Source: Rhodocollybia butyracea
Taxonomy: Eukaryota; Basidiomycota; Agaricomycetes; Agaricales; Omphalotaceae
Direction: 5' to 3'
DNA length: 64,000 nucleotides
Assembly (NCBI GenBank): GCA_015501585.1
Contig: JADNRY010000122.1
Coordinates: 62,001-126,000, forward strand
Shown here: positions 12,251 to 24,446 of the stretch, piece after piece
Position numbering within the stretch: position 1 is the stretch's first letter
Layout: each line of letters begins with the position of its first letter
Made by a program: the position numbers and the translations under genes
Notes under the pieces: model-generated
The model's input: only the letters and a program-made list of their open reading frames with translations
Database searches by the model: none
Told to the model about the DNA's origin: nothing

Positions 12251-12846
12251 TTGTCACTTTCTAGCCTAGCCTGTCCTCATCTCAAATATCTTCCCAAAGA
12301 GCAACGCCCTGGGATACGGGGCACAATCGCGCCGCCATGTAAACACAAGACGCCACGGTACTATCTAGGCTGGAGTATCCTTGTCAAGGATATTCACAAG
12401 GTTTATCCTAAAACACCTCGGGGCGTAGTGGAATTCTGGCGCACCGAAATCCACGAGCCATGGGTCGAGTCATATGGGAAAAAGTATAGAAATAACACCC
12501 AGTAAGTACACTCTACCCTATTCTTGTATTATCTAGCACTACCAGCATCGGCTCACTGAAATATCTATCTATCTATCCTATCATCACACCATTCACTCTC
12601 AACTCGCTATCATATAAACTCGTTCCGTTTCCCTTGCGCAGAGGCTCCTACTGCAATCCCTGCATCATCTTCTTGGACTTGGATAAGGCTAAACCTGATG
12701 AGCTCTACATGGTTATCCACATTTCGCACAATCGCAACGAAGAGGGGATTGCGTTCAGCGAGAACCAGGAGTTCATTGATGATATGAGAAGGATGACGTA
12801 TATTGACGAAAGTATAGCTGGTGAGTTGAAGTGGATCCGGGCTTGA
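12251..12846 (+). CDS. Hypothetical protein, 5' end unresolved
   Basis: Two exons join cleanly: up to 12501 and 12642-12846, with a 140-nt GT-AG intron. The product contains KTPRYYLGWSILVKDIHKVY and, after the junction, CNPCIIFLDLDKAKPDELY, and ends at TGA 12846. No in-frame ATG opens the first exon, so an upstream exon is likely; 12251 is only the limit of the readable frame. The composition is not low-complexity and looks protein-coding. No family was recognised. Parts of the flanks recur at 13.45-14.75 kb (see the duplication finding). Confidence 0.45.
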
Positions 12847-13776
12847 ACTGCGAATGGCGTTGGTGAATGGGAATGTCGAGGGAGATGGAAAAGGAAACGA
12901 AAGTTTGGAACTGATATTCCCTTGGCCTCGCATATGGAGCTTCCGCTTGTTGGGCTTCCTACCCCAGTGTTGGGATTCCAGGCAGACACAGTAGCCCCAC
13001 AGTAACCCCTGATGCTCTTTTACGACTTGGAGTTTTCAGCGCTTATCATCTTTGGGCTTCACCTGCTTTTACTTATTATCATTATCCATCGTCGATCTGC
13101 ACTTTTTTCTTGGCTTTCTTTACTGTCTCCTTCCACGCTTCTTCCTCGCTTCTCCGACTTCATATCTTTACCATGATCCATAATCCTTAATCGAAATATT
13201 TAATCGAAATCCTTTAGTCCATGTCCTTTCCGCGTTACCAAGTAGATCCAAAGTGCTATCTATCGTTAATCCATGCATGGTTCCTATCGTTTCTCAAACT
13301 TCTTTCCAACTTCTTCGTAACCTCTTCAACTGCAATTCATGTCGTTTCCGCTCCTGGTGTTTCCTAGGAAAGAAACTCGGACGCTGTAGATGTTCTGTGC
13401 TTCAACTCCGTTACCCCCGCTAACTTCTACAAGTTAGCCAGGCTAGTTCATTGCCCATGTTAGTCGAAGAGTAAAGGTCGGTACCTCCGAGTCAGTGCCA
13501 GCTATAGCTCTCTAATCTACCGCTCATCTAATCTGGCGCTGATGATCATTGCTTCCAGATCTTGTCCTCGTGTCAAATATCTTCTCTCCTTCAATTTCCT
13601 TCATCGATACCGCTCCCTATCACACTAGCCCCTACTACCCCTCCGTCAAGCTTCAAGCTTCAAGCCCCAACTCTAAACGCCTTCTTCCCAAATTCGACTC
13701 CGGATCCTCTTTCCTTCGTCAATACTCCTGTGTATCCACTCGCTGGTACCGATGAACCCACCAATGATCTCGCGTA
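12847..13776. other. Intergenic, partly duplicated from 12.2 kb
   Basis: No gene supported. 13455-13590 is similar to 12190-12295; both carry GTCGAAGAG(C/T)AAAGGTC and later TCAAATATCTTC. Confidence 0.6.
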
Positions 13777-14568
13777 ATGCGTAACGCATATGATCCATTA
13801 ATGATCCTGTATGATCCCTTGTATGATGATCCCACGTATAATCCCACGTATAATTCCACTTATCACCCTACCTCCAATATGCACGATTCGAAGGAAAATG
13901 AAGGACTTGCAGGTTATGAAAGAAGTCAAGGGAACGCTGAACTTCCTCTGATTCCTCCTGCCCCTGCCCCTCTTCCTCGTACTTCTTTTCCTGCTCTTGT
14001 TGATGTTGAGGTTCCTGCTCATGTTCCTGCTCAAGCTCATCCTCATGCTGTCGATGAACACGTTTATGAACACGAACATAACCTCGGTCACGATGACAAC
14101 GACAACGAAGTGGGCGCCCCCGCTGACGCAGATACCGACGCAGACCCCGATTCAGATGACGATGACGATGACTACACGGATATCGAGGTCGAAACCGACA
14201 CTTCAATCGAGGTGGATGTGGATATGGATGTGGATGTGGATGTGGATATGGATGTAGAGGTGGATGTGGATGGGTGGAAGTATACGGAAAAGTCGTCATA
14301 CACCTACACAACAAAGTCGTCGTATACCTACAAGGAAAAGATGACGTATACCTACACTAAGAGGGTGAAGCGGAAAGATGTGGAAAACTACATCCCCTCT
14401 TCGGGTTCCGCACTGCTAGTTCCTAGTTATGATTCAGGAGCCCCAGGCTCTTCGAGAATAGGACCCAATGACGACTCCCAGGCCTGCGACTCGGAAATGG
14501 AAATGTCGAGGGAGAAGGAAGTGGAAAAGGAAGGAGAAGGACTCCTCGCATATTACAGACCCCCATGA
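13777..14568 (+). CDS. Asp/Val-repeat acidic low-complexity protein
   Basis: An uninterrupted 263-codon frame starts with ATG. It contains tyrosine-rich N-terminal repeats (Tyr-Asp-Pro, Thr-Tyr), a Pro/Ala/His segment and a long acidic run. Next is a Val-Asp-Met-Asp tract encoded by a GATGTG hexanucleotide repeat (about 14213-14270). Three related blocks KSSYTYT / KSSYTYK / KMTYTYT follow, then a charged C-terminus. No conserved domain is visible. It may be real, but such compositions also arise by repeat expansion in non-coding DNA, so support is moderate to low. The antisense frame is also open because of the repeat. Confidence 0.4.
   Translation: MRNAYDPLMILYDPLYDDPTYNPTYNSTYHPTSNMHDSKENEGLAGYERSQGNAELPLIPPAPAPLPRTSFPALVDVEVPAHVPAQAHPHAVDEHVYEHEHNLGHDDNDNEVGAPADADTDADPDSDDDDDDYTDIEVETDTSIEVDVDMDVDVDVDMDVEVDVDGWKYTEKSSYTYTTKSSYTYKEKMTYTYTKRVKRKDVENYIPSSGSALLVPSYDSGAPGSSRIGPNDDSQACDSEMEMSREKEVEKEGEGLLAYYRPP
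14213..14270. repeat. GATGTG hexanucleotide repeat
   Basis: About nine imperfect GATGTG/GATATG units encode the Val-Asp/Met-Asp tract. Confidence 0.85.
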
Positions 14569-14930
14569 CCCCGTCGGCCGTAATCCCCTGACCGAGGGAG
14601 ATGATTCGAGTTTTTCATAGGTCATTCATCGTCCTTCGTCGTCCTTCATGTTCCTCCATCATATATTCGGACTCCACCTGCTTCCCTTGCTTGCTTCTAT
14701 CATCAATCGTCAATCTGCACTTTTTCCTGACTTCTTCGTGACTTTTCTTCCTCGGCTCTTCCTCATTTCTTCCGTGATACTATTTATGTGTATATATATA
14801 TGGTGCTTGATACGTGGGATCAAAACCCAATCTTGCACCATCGAACGGAGAGGGGGGTTCCCACAAACAGATGCACGGTTCATCAGGATAGTGGTGTTCT
14901 TGTTGACCTCGCTGGTCAAGAAAACGTATA

Positions 14931-17255
14931 CTATATAGTCGGTACTCCAATTTCGGCATGATACATAGTGTTATACTCTTTCGCTGTAAGAAAGCAGACA
15001 TCACCCAGTTCAGTCACTTCGCTTACTTCACGCAGAGCACAGAGATCCTTGATTTCGCTCGACAGCATCATCAAAGCCTCTTGAACCGGCACCTTCAACT
15101 TATCGGGATTGACCAGATCCTCATCCAGGACGGAGTATATCTTTTGCTCGAAGGATAGGAATTTCAGGGCGAAACGGATTAGCCCGTCACCTAGAGGTCT
15201 GCACCTGGATGCCGAAGATTCTCGAAATGCACACCGAGACAATCAGATAAATGCCATAGATCTCTCCGTTCATTCGAAGATATAGACGTACGACCAAATA
15301 TGGCTCGGTAGGAGTCTGCGAAAGGGGAGTTGATGCATCGAACGGTAGGATGGGAAGCTTGGAGGATAGGAACCATATGCAAACCCACCAAAACGACTCG
15401 ATATCATGGAAGCCATTTTGACGAAAGGGCAGTTTGATGCGTTTTGCGTATAAGGATCTACTGAGGGCATAGTCATATCTTTGCGCCGCAACCTCGATAC
15501 GCAAGAACTCCGGGGTTCCCTGATAGGGGTATGAATTGCAGCACAGGAGAATTGGGCAAATAAAAAACGTACGGTTCGAGTGTCATGAAGTGCATCTGGC
15601 TCTGAAACAAGGATCGCGTATTCGAGGTCGATAATTACACCAAGCCTTTCACTGCCTCGTTCCACCAACAATATATTACCCGCGCTTACATCGCGATGCA
15701 GGTATCCAGATCATGCATAGCACCAACCCCTGAAGTGCAGATGGATCATCGATTAGAATCGTTCCACAAGAAAACATCAAGCAGCATACCGGTGAGTGCA
15801 CCCTGAACAGCCAACACCATGTCGCCATAACTTGACATATCGACCACGCGGGTTCCAATTTCTTCAAAAACAATCCGGTAATGACAGCGATTGAAACTGT
15901 TTGGATCCCCAATGTAGATCCAAGACCTTCTTGCCGTGCCAAAACCCGTCAGTCTTTCGATCTCTCGCGTTGATCGGTGTTGTTTCAATAGATGTTCGCC
16001 AAGATAAACCAAGTCCGCCCACGCCGCATAAATTCTTTCGTATCGTCGGGTTTCGACACCAGCTTTCCATCCTTATCTAAACTGGAGGCCTGGACGACGC
16101 CGGCAATGACTGGTGTCAGGAAAGTGCTTCAGACAGATATCATGTTTGAGCTTCTCGTGAATGTCTGCCAAAGTGAGGTGTTCGAAACGACGATTTGGCG
16201 GTATCCAACAGTCCTTCAACACAAAGAATCTGTCGCCGCGGTTACCTCCGGGTGAGATAGTTCGGCAACTTTCCACACCCGGCTGGCGGGACCGTACAAA
16301 AAGTCGGCGCTATAGTCACTTACACACAGATGGTTTCGAATGTCTAGTCGACCCTTCTGCATCCACCATATCAATCTCATAGATTGGTCTCCTGTCTGGG
16401 TCTATGCGAACTAATCGCATAGTGGCATCAAATCCTAGATCTGCATGCGAGGCGGAGCCTAGAGCAAGAAAGATGTGAAATAGCTCCCTCCAGTTCTACC
16501 GACACGGTTAGTTCATATATAGCATGGCAAAGGCCAAAGACACGAACCAAATGTATGTTAAAGGGCGCAGAACGCACAAGAATATCCTATCATGATACCA
16601 GAGACGGGCGATTGTAGAGTCCTCAATCGTCAAACCAAAAGTAAAACGCTGACGGGCGTCGTTCCGCATGATATGGTGGAGCGACCAGATAATTTTGTCA
16701 AAGTTCTGATAGCGGTCTGAGTTAAGTATGAGTACGAAAGACATAGGATGTAACGTACGTTAAGCCTCTCGGTCTCACGTCCTCGGGCCTTGATTACCTT
16801 CAATGCCCAGCAGACCCTGAACCAGTCGTCGAGACCGCAGTCTCCAATGCTACCTGTTGGGGCGACTTGGCAACGCCAAATCCATCTGGACGCAAATTAT
16901 CGAGGCGGGAGGAAGGTGTAGTCAAGTCTACAGTCTTCCAGTCGCTGCAACGTGAAGCGTGAATGTCGTCGTAGATATTCAAGAGATTTTGTAAAGCTGC
17001 CTGCTCAGGGGCCTTGGATTTAGATGGGCGAAGGTGAGGCTTCCATCCTTCTACATCAACACGATTATCATGCTGAAGCTTATTGCAGACATCGTCTAGG
17101 TCGGGACGGCTGGAAGGAGCGAGGTCAGCATGGATGCTAGAGATATCTCCGGTACGCTATTCCCTTGAATGTCTTGGGATAAGAGATGTTTTGGGGGCGT
17201 ATCGATATCAGTAGCTTGTGGTCGAACTGGCGAGAACATGGTTGCAGTAGCCTGG
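14931..17255 (-). pseudogene. FunK1-type fungal protein kinase, decayed
   Basis: Read on the minus strand, the pieces follow the FunK1 order. An N-terminal segment comes first (YQNFDKIIWSLHHIMRNDAR, then NWRELFHIFLALGSASHADL, GFDATM). A strand with SRVWKVAE and FFVLKDCW follows. The catalytic loop is LHRDVSAGNILLVE, then the metal-binding DLEYA in place of DFG, then RT and GTPEF across an intron, FHDIESFWWVCIWFL, and a helical tail to TAG 14931. The frame is lost by one base at three conserved points: about 16581-16596, 16240-16262 and 15701-15720. FunK1 is an expanded kinase family of agaric fungi. The catalytic residues are present, but the frame breaks argue against a functional product unless they are assembly errors. 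Confidence 0.75.
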
Positions 17256-20126
17256 CTGGCCGTCTTGAGTTTGGCAATTGTTAAGGTGGCCCATTTCGGA
17301 TTTCCTACATACTATGTAGTAACTTCGAGTGGGGATGTGCTGTAAATGAATCAGAATAGTGAGCAGGTCCTAGCCGATAGATCTATAGAGCTCGCCCATC
17401 ACCGCGTTCGACTGACTTTGGAGCAGCGAGGCATGGTGAAAAAAGTGAGATCACGTAATCAGGCACGCACAAGATAACTCGCTTTGACCTTACTATTTTC
17501 CGGAACGTAAATATGTGCGTCGTGATTGGAGACCAAGCCAGCCATACTAAACCTTTTAGCGCTGTTTTCCGTAGTTCTATACCGATCGATTCTTTCCTAA
17601 GCCCCTTATATATGGGGCAAGTTGAAGAACCTAACTCTGAACGACTTCATTGAATGATCGTCACTACCGGTTGAGATATAAGTACGTTGAGTAAGCTACT
17701 CAAAGATAGATGGGACAGGGCTCGCACCTGTAGCTTGAAGTTATGTAAACGAGGGCGTTGGATGTGAAAGTCAGACAATCGAAATGAAATATAGGTTGAA
17801 TATAGGATAAACAACGAGATGTGAGGGACCCAGAAATTAAATTATGATTTAGTAGCAAATTAATCGTCTTGGAAAGAGGGTCTTCACAGGGAAGATCTGC
17901 GCCACCACTAGCGGGGAAATCTGGGGGAAATTAAACTAAATGCAATATAATGAAAACGGAAGCGAAACGAATTACCAATCGAGTCTCAAAAGGGACGCTT
18001 TGACCTTTCACAAATCCTTCGTTTGCTTCGAGTGTAAAACTTAAGAGGTACGAAGAATATCATGACCAAACTCCCGCACAATGCTCACAATGCGCAGCCG
18101 TGGAGTGTGTGATGTTTTCTTCTGGGTGGCATAGATCTTGCTACTTAATGGCCGCCGGAGGAGACCCGAAAATCTGTGCAGATCCGAAATTACAAGTGAC
18201 GAAGTCCCTGACATCGAGGCATGTATCTGTGGTACAACCAGCTAGTACTAGCTAGTACTCTGTAGATCTGAGGGTCAAAGTTTGTTGCACACGTTGGCAT
18301 AACATACCACTAACATACCGTAGATATATCATCCGACTCATCGGTTTCACAGATCAGCGGTAGCATGTGATGTGGCGTCTCGCGTACTCAGGATACTTAC
18401 GGAAAAGATAACTAGTACATATCCATAGAATCTGCTTAGCGCATGTTGACTTCGTAGCACACGTCTTTTGGAAACGTTTGCTGAGCTGAGCGTTTACAGT
18501 TCGTTATCAGTTCGTTATCGACATCAGATGAGAGTAATGATCTTCTGTGAAGACTTGCAAAATGGAAGAGGCCCCATTATCGCATCGGATAATTTCGCCT
18601 GGTTTTTCAGCGTATCAAATGTAAGCTATGTAATCGTTGACCCCACTCAGGCTGCGGATACCGAGTTTCGCCTAGTTTCGCTAGTTCGACAGTAGATAAT
18701 TGATTGTAAAATGGAGATAACAGTCCAGAGATCGGAGAAGTGCCGAAGAGTTGAAGAAGACTTGGGGCCTGGCCAAGACCATTTGGTGCGAGACTCCAGT
18801 GGACTCTGCGGAGCTTTTGGTATGAACTCCAAGAGACAATATTACTACGAGCGTGCGGCAGCGGACGGATGTAGAGCGGACCCACAACGCGGTCACCATC
18901 TCCTACAGAATCGAACGAGTATCTATTTTGTAGCCGCGCTTGGGGCTTCAGTAAGTACTTCAATCCAGGCTCGGCTGTTTCCTGAAGAACGACCGCCGAC
19001 GGCGTTTGCGGAAGTTGCAATTCAAATTTCGAGGTGAGCCGCTGATGGGTCCTCGACGTTAATAATGGGAGATCATTGACGAGTGGAACAGAGAGCTTCG
19101 AAAGCGACGGTGCTCGCCAGGCTAGGCTGGTGAGAGCGCGGTGAGAAAGGGTGAGAATTCCAGGCGAGAACAACCGGTACATCGGCGAGGGCCATCCGTT
19201 TCCAGGTACTGTATTTTGAAACTTGTCAGCCCTCGCTTGGCTTGAATTTGTCAAGTACATAACACTGGACGCGGTCGCTCAGCCTTGCTACCTTCTCCTT
19301 CGAGACATCGGTCCGTAGTAGGTTGCGGTGTAGGTTGCGGTGTAAGTACTTGAAATTTAGGATTGATGATCTTTAGGGTTACCATCTTCAGCGTTGGGTC
19401 AATACTACCATACTGGGCTCTGGTCGGTAGATGTACATAGTTATTCAACTTGTTAATGTATGTATAAAAATACATGTAGGCGTCCTGGGGTAAAGTTATG
19501 TGTACACGTTTGCGAGGAGGTGACCGTCGGAGTAACCCGTCGGAGTAATCTGAACTTGAGGATGATCAGCTACTAAAGTATGTACTGAAGTCTGAGGAAC
19601 ATGACGGAAATTTGGGGTGCTGTGGGTGACGGCGATGACCCTTGAAAATCAGCAAAAGAAATGCACCTCTGCCGCTGGAACGTAATGAGAGTAACCATCA
19701 AAACGTTCCCCAAAAAGTTGCGAAATTTAGTATTAAAAGCAGCTTATAAAGGTCAGTTGACTTTACCTGAATGCGTCAATCACGAAGATGTGGTCCGGAT
19801 TCCGAGGAACATCTTCAGAGCTGAACCAAGAGGGTTTGGAGTTTATAGGGTTTTTGTTCGGAAACGACTAACAAACAAAAATGAAAATCTGTTCAAGACA
19901 TATCTAAGACGTTGAAAAACCACAAGGCAAAAACAAGAGAAACGTAAGTTGAAATAACGTGAAAAGCCATGAAAGCATCTGACCAATTGGAGCGGGAAGG
20001 AAGCATTTAAACCGGGCCGACTCTCCGAGTTAAGAGTTGATCTTGTCCACCATTCCACAAGCCTAATCATTGCACTACGTTGTCACTGTGCTCCAAATCT
20101 CTTGGGAACGCTGTTGACGGCTGTAA
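17256..20126. other. Long gene-poor stretch
   Basis: No gene was recognised in nearly 2.9 kb. A 217-codon open frame on the minus strand (19260-18607) has no motif, splice context or family resemblance and was not accepted. A short direct repeat GTAGGTTGCGGT occurs twice at 19319-19344. Confidence 0.5.
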
Positions 20127-23100
20127 ATGCTCACAAACTTTCCGAGCCCTGTTCTCAACGTTGCTGTCGATGTCCTTAAGGACCTTGACGGTACGGATGC
20201 GCTGACTGGTCTTTGGTTTTGTGAGCCTGTCGTCTTGTTAATGACTCGGATTTCATAGCTAACAGTTCGGAAAATACAGTGTTCAGCAAGTGCCAGTCCT
20301 CCTTGAATGAAGGAAAAAGGCTTGAAAACATTTCATGGCGTTTGTGGTCCCAAAAGATGACCGGAAGGTCGTTTAAATATAGGCCTTTGACGCCAGATTC
20401 ACCCTCCCAAGTTTCAGCTGCGCCTGCGCCAGGTATGCTTTTTGGTCCATATTTTGCAGCTGGGCATCTCATCGTCTGGTTCAGGACCTTCATCTTCGAT
20501 CTCACAGCCATTTTCCTATCAACCACAGTCGTTTTCTTCCCCATCACAAGCGTTGCGGCACCCGATAGGGAGAATCATCCTTGACATCTTACCAAACTCG
20601 ATACAGGCCCCTCGGCCATCCAAGCTTCATTTACCTCGAGGAAATACTGGCAACACAAAGGTCAAGTTCGAGGTTAAACCATCAGACTCATCTTTTCTGC
20701 CTACGCCTGCTACCGAGTTACTGTCGATTTCCATTATCCCTCCAGCTCTACGTATCGATGGAGATGCCTCTGCTGCTAGTTCAAGTGGTAACAAGTTGGT
20801 ATCTCCAACTATCGGATCGCCGCCCCATCCTACGCAATCGAATGCGTCTTCGGGCCCAAATACGGCCGCTCCTTTCCCGGTTGTTGTCGTAGTCAATCCG
20901 ACGCCTAATCCGACGCCGCACCCCACGCCACCGGCTACGCCTGTGCTTTCGGCTACGGTTACCACGAATACCGATAATCTCGCCCATACGCATGTTCAGC
21001 TCCCTGCAGCGCAACGAGCGTTGCCATCTTCATTATCGTCTCGGCGACCAGCACTTGACTTATCTTTACAGAGCCGATCGTCTGGTTATCCTTCACCATC
21101 CGGATCACGCTCTCCAACCAATAGTCTTTTGCCTCCTTCACCCACAGGGAATACTTCCGGCTCTGTCACATCCACTTCTGCTTTGAGTGCTTCTTCTACC
21201 AACTCTAATCTCAGTCACTTGACCACGAGTTCGTCGACTTCTGTTCACTCGAATGATCCACGATCTCTCAATGTAAATCTCGACCCGCATGATGCAAGGC
21301 TATTCTACCTCAAACGTGGTTATGACGAGCTAAGCTCAAGTAGTTCTGAAGAGCGATCTCCTGTTCGTCCAGGTATGTACGCCACTGGCTACGCGGACGG
21401 ATCTGGCCAGATACGAAATCCGTCAGCAGGAGGTTATTCGACAGCAAATATGAACACTGCCGCGATTGGCAGCCACCTTTCACGGATCTCTCGTCAGATC
21501 AGCGATGGCCAAGGCTCCACGTCCGCCAGCGGTAGCGCAGGCAGAAGTTGGGGCGAAAGTGACCTGAGTGATGGGCGTCATGGTACGGCCAAGAACAGTA
21601 AATCCTCACATGGAAGTTCGACAAGTGATGGTAAATCTAGGAGTCGGAGTCGTGGACGTGCTCACGATGGTCTCATGATGGCTAGTCGTAAAAGGGCACA
21701 TGCTGCGAGTCGCAAAGGTGCCCGATTAGGTGGTGCTGTACATGCCAACGTTTCTCAAGTGCATGATCAACAAGGAACGCAGGGACAGGTTCAAGCGCGA
21801 GGCAGTCGAAACTTATCTCATGGTAAGCTATGTCATCATGCGTCATGTCGGCAAATGTTAATCGTCCCCAGCGCCTCCCGGGCCGTTAGAGGTGCAAAAT
21901 TTTGACCATCAACGACCACCGACCTCGGTCCAGCGTCATCCAGTAGACCCCTATCCTCGCCTTGCCGTGCAAGGCCCAACGACGATGACACCGGGAAAGC
22001 GACCTATGTTTAATATTGGTTCTCAATCGCCCAATTCTCCGTCAAATACGGATCTGTCCACGTCTTCCCAAGCAAAAAATGCAAAGTCTCCTCCATCCAA
22101 AGGCGTTAAATCACCTTCTCCTCCGCCCAAGATGCCACCGCAAGCAGATTTGCCTCCGCGCTGTCCTGCAGCACTACCACCACCCGCTCCTATCACTGGA
22201 CTACCTCGCGCCTCTGGTAATTTGTCTGCTGCCGAGGCCGCGATCCAGGCACCTCGTACGAAAAAGGTAGTATTAGATGACGACGACGACGATTGGGATG
22301 AGACGGAAACGGAACTGGATAGTGACTTCGAGGATGATAGGAAAAGTGACATCGACGCTGAGAAAGGCGGTACAATGGTGGAAGCAGGTTCGGCCGGTGA
22401 TATCGAGGACGACGGTGATTGGGTTAGTGAAGATGAGTCGGGATTCAGACAAGTAGCTGTTGCTGCGCCCAGTAAGAAGAGTGCTCCACCTTCGAGTGGA
22501 AGTGGGCTTCGTGAAAGCGTCAAACGTCCGGACCTCTCGAGACATCGATCACAACCAAATATACCCACCGTACCCCCGTGGTTTCACCGAAACGAAAACC
22601 ACAGCAGCCACCGGAGCCCCAACCTCAGGAACAGGTTCGCCCTCCTCTTACACAACGACCTCACTACCCCGCTGGGCCCCCAAGATCTTCACGTCGTTCT
22701 CCACGTGAGAACCAGCATGCTCTCCAACAAAAGCTTCAGGACGCTGCTCTGGAAGCCCAACGCCAGCGTGAACTGTTTACCAAGGTTCCGAAACGCAGCT
22801 ACTCGAACCTTTTGACGCGGTCACAGTCGGGTCTGTTGACTCAATTGATGAATCCGAACCCTGAAATTTTCCCCGATAATCATCCTTACAAGAGAAACAA
22901 CTCTGATGGTGGCCGAATCGGTGGTCTGGCTCGAATGGGTCTCCAGCCTATGACAAATATTCCGACGAATGGCACAGGTCCTGGTGATATCTCTGCTTTG
23001 TCTTCTAAGAGACCACCCTCTATCAGTGGCTCGGGCTCGGGTGTTTCTTTCTCAATGGCTCCCCCGTTGAGGACTACTAAGAGCGCGGTAGCTCTTCCCA

Positions 23101-23864
23101 TTACAAACTCTGTGACTGCATCAAGCTATCTCGGGCAACCTAGTGGGCTTAGCGAGCGGGCCAAGGGAAAACAGAGGGAGCAAGCCAAAGGGGATTCGAT
23201 TGGCTCAGGTCCTAGTGCAGGTCTCAGTAGGAATCCAGCTAGCCCCATATACCGTCCGAAGGGGCGTCCCCAGAACACAGAGATGGAAGACGAGAGCGAA
23301 GATGATCCCGAGCATGCATTGCAAATTTCTCACAGCGCAGCACACGAGAAGATCGCTGCTCTTGCCAGTAAGAGTAAGGTAAAGCTCCGCGCTGCCCCAC
23401 CCCCCTCGCCCTATCCCGACCCTGTTCCGCCACCACAACCCCTCCGTGCACAGTCACAGCGCGTCGGGGTTCCTGGTAGTAACGCACCTCCCTTACTGGG
23501 ATTCCCGTATAACTTACCTCTGGCTGCACCTCCTTCTTCACCGCGTACGACGCGACGGTTGATGCTCCTCAAGGAGATCCCTGACGACTTGCGTCAGAAT
23601 CTTCTCTGGTCACGCAAAGTCAATAAGCAGGAATTTGCTGGGCCGCGGAGGTCAAGTAGTTCTGCGTTGAATATGGGACTGCAGCCATTAACAGCTATCC
23701 CCGCTGTGGTACAGTTGACGGCGAGAAGGCGGCCTGAGCCCGGGGAAACCTCTGAAGAGCCACCGAAGGCTGTGGAACCTGAAGAGGAGGATCTGGATCT
23801 GGATCCGATTTTGAGGCCAGGAAGGATGCAACGCAACCGAAGTTGGGCTGGAGGAGGGAGGTAG
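20127..23864 (+). CDS. DUF1752/DUF3295 nitrogen-regulation-type protein
   Basis: Exons are 20127-20220, 20259-20432, 20485-21822 and 21872 onward. The N-terminus carries the DUF1752 (GATA/AreA N-terminal) signature VFSKCQSSLNEGKRLENISW followed by RLW. The C-terminus carries a DUF3295-like block, TTRRLMLLKEIPDDLRQNLL followed by W. Between them is about 900 residues of Ser/Pro/Asn-rich disordered sequence with an acidic DDDDDDWDETETE patch and Ser-Arg-rich basic segments. Fungal proteins with this pair of domains include regulators linked to nitrogen and TOR signalling (Mks1-like); a nuclear or cytoplasmic regulator is inferred. The frame changes once near 22570, through either a 35-nt intron (22570-22604) or a missing base in the C run at 22572-22576. 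Confidence 0.75.
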
Positions 23865-24446
23865 TAGTTTTCGTCTTTTGGACCCAAGGGACTTTCAATC
23901 AACCAGCAATAGGATAATGGGTTTCGTGTCTTGGAAGGCTAATCAATTTTACGCCTGCTTTCTCATGTTTTCATGGATATTATTGTTGCATATTCTGTAC
24001 TGTATATCTTGCACGCCCGCGAATCGAGGGGTATATAATCTTTAATTCTTTGTTCCATATTGTTTTTTCTATCGCATCATCATATCATCCCCATACGCTA
24101 TACTCACTCATTATTTTACCATTCTCTTGTACTTATGCATCGCTTTCGGTTTCAAATCTGTAGGTTTTCTCGGGGTTCGAGGTGGGGTTATCTGTCGGTC
24201 GTTCATTTTTACCAGTGTATCAGTGTAGTACAGCAATACTTGGCATCTTGTTTTGAGGACCTAGCTAAGAGCTTTATTCGCTTCAGGAACGGGGGGAAGA
24301 TTTTGGACAGAATGGTAAGATTTTAAAGAATGACTCAGTGACTTGAGTGATGTTATAACGAGCGAGCTACTTATAACTATTTATCCGGTAGCCGGCTGCC
24401 ATATCGGCAGCCAAATTCGAAACGCTCTTGCGTGTTCTGTACTCTC
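23865..24446. other. Intergenic, 3' UTR and upstream region of the next gene
   Basis: No gene supported. Confidence 0.5.

Noticed and set aside
13868..14314. Antisense His/Pro/Arg-rich frame opposite the Asp/Val ORF
   Set aside because: A shadow of the hexanucleotide repeat; the sense frame has the ATG and stop that fit better.
17680..17760. tRNA-like stretch around GGGACAGGGCTCGCACC
   Set aside because: No cloverleaf with proper A and B boxes could be folded; no other tRNA candidate was seen in the window.
18607..19260. 217-codon open frame on the minus strand
   Set aside because: No domain, signal, repeat or splice context and no family resemblance; the composition (Leu/Ser/Arg-rich) looks like chance reading of non-coding DNA.
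19661..19915. 84-codon basic frame
   Set aside because: Short, no start context, no recognisable family.
20433..20459. 27-nt intron with AG at 20459 in the DUF1752 gene
   Set aside because: Too short and leads to an early stop; the AG at 20484 gives a 52-nt intron and restores the long frame.
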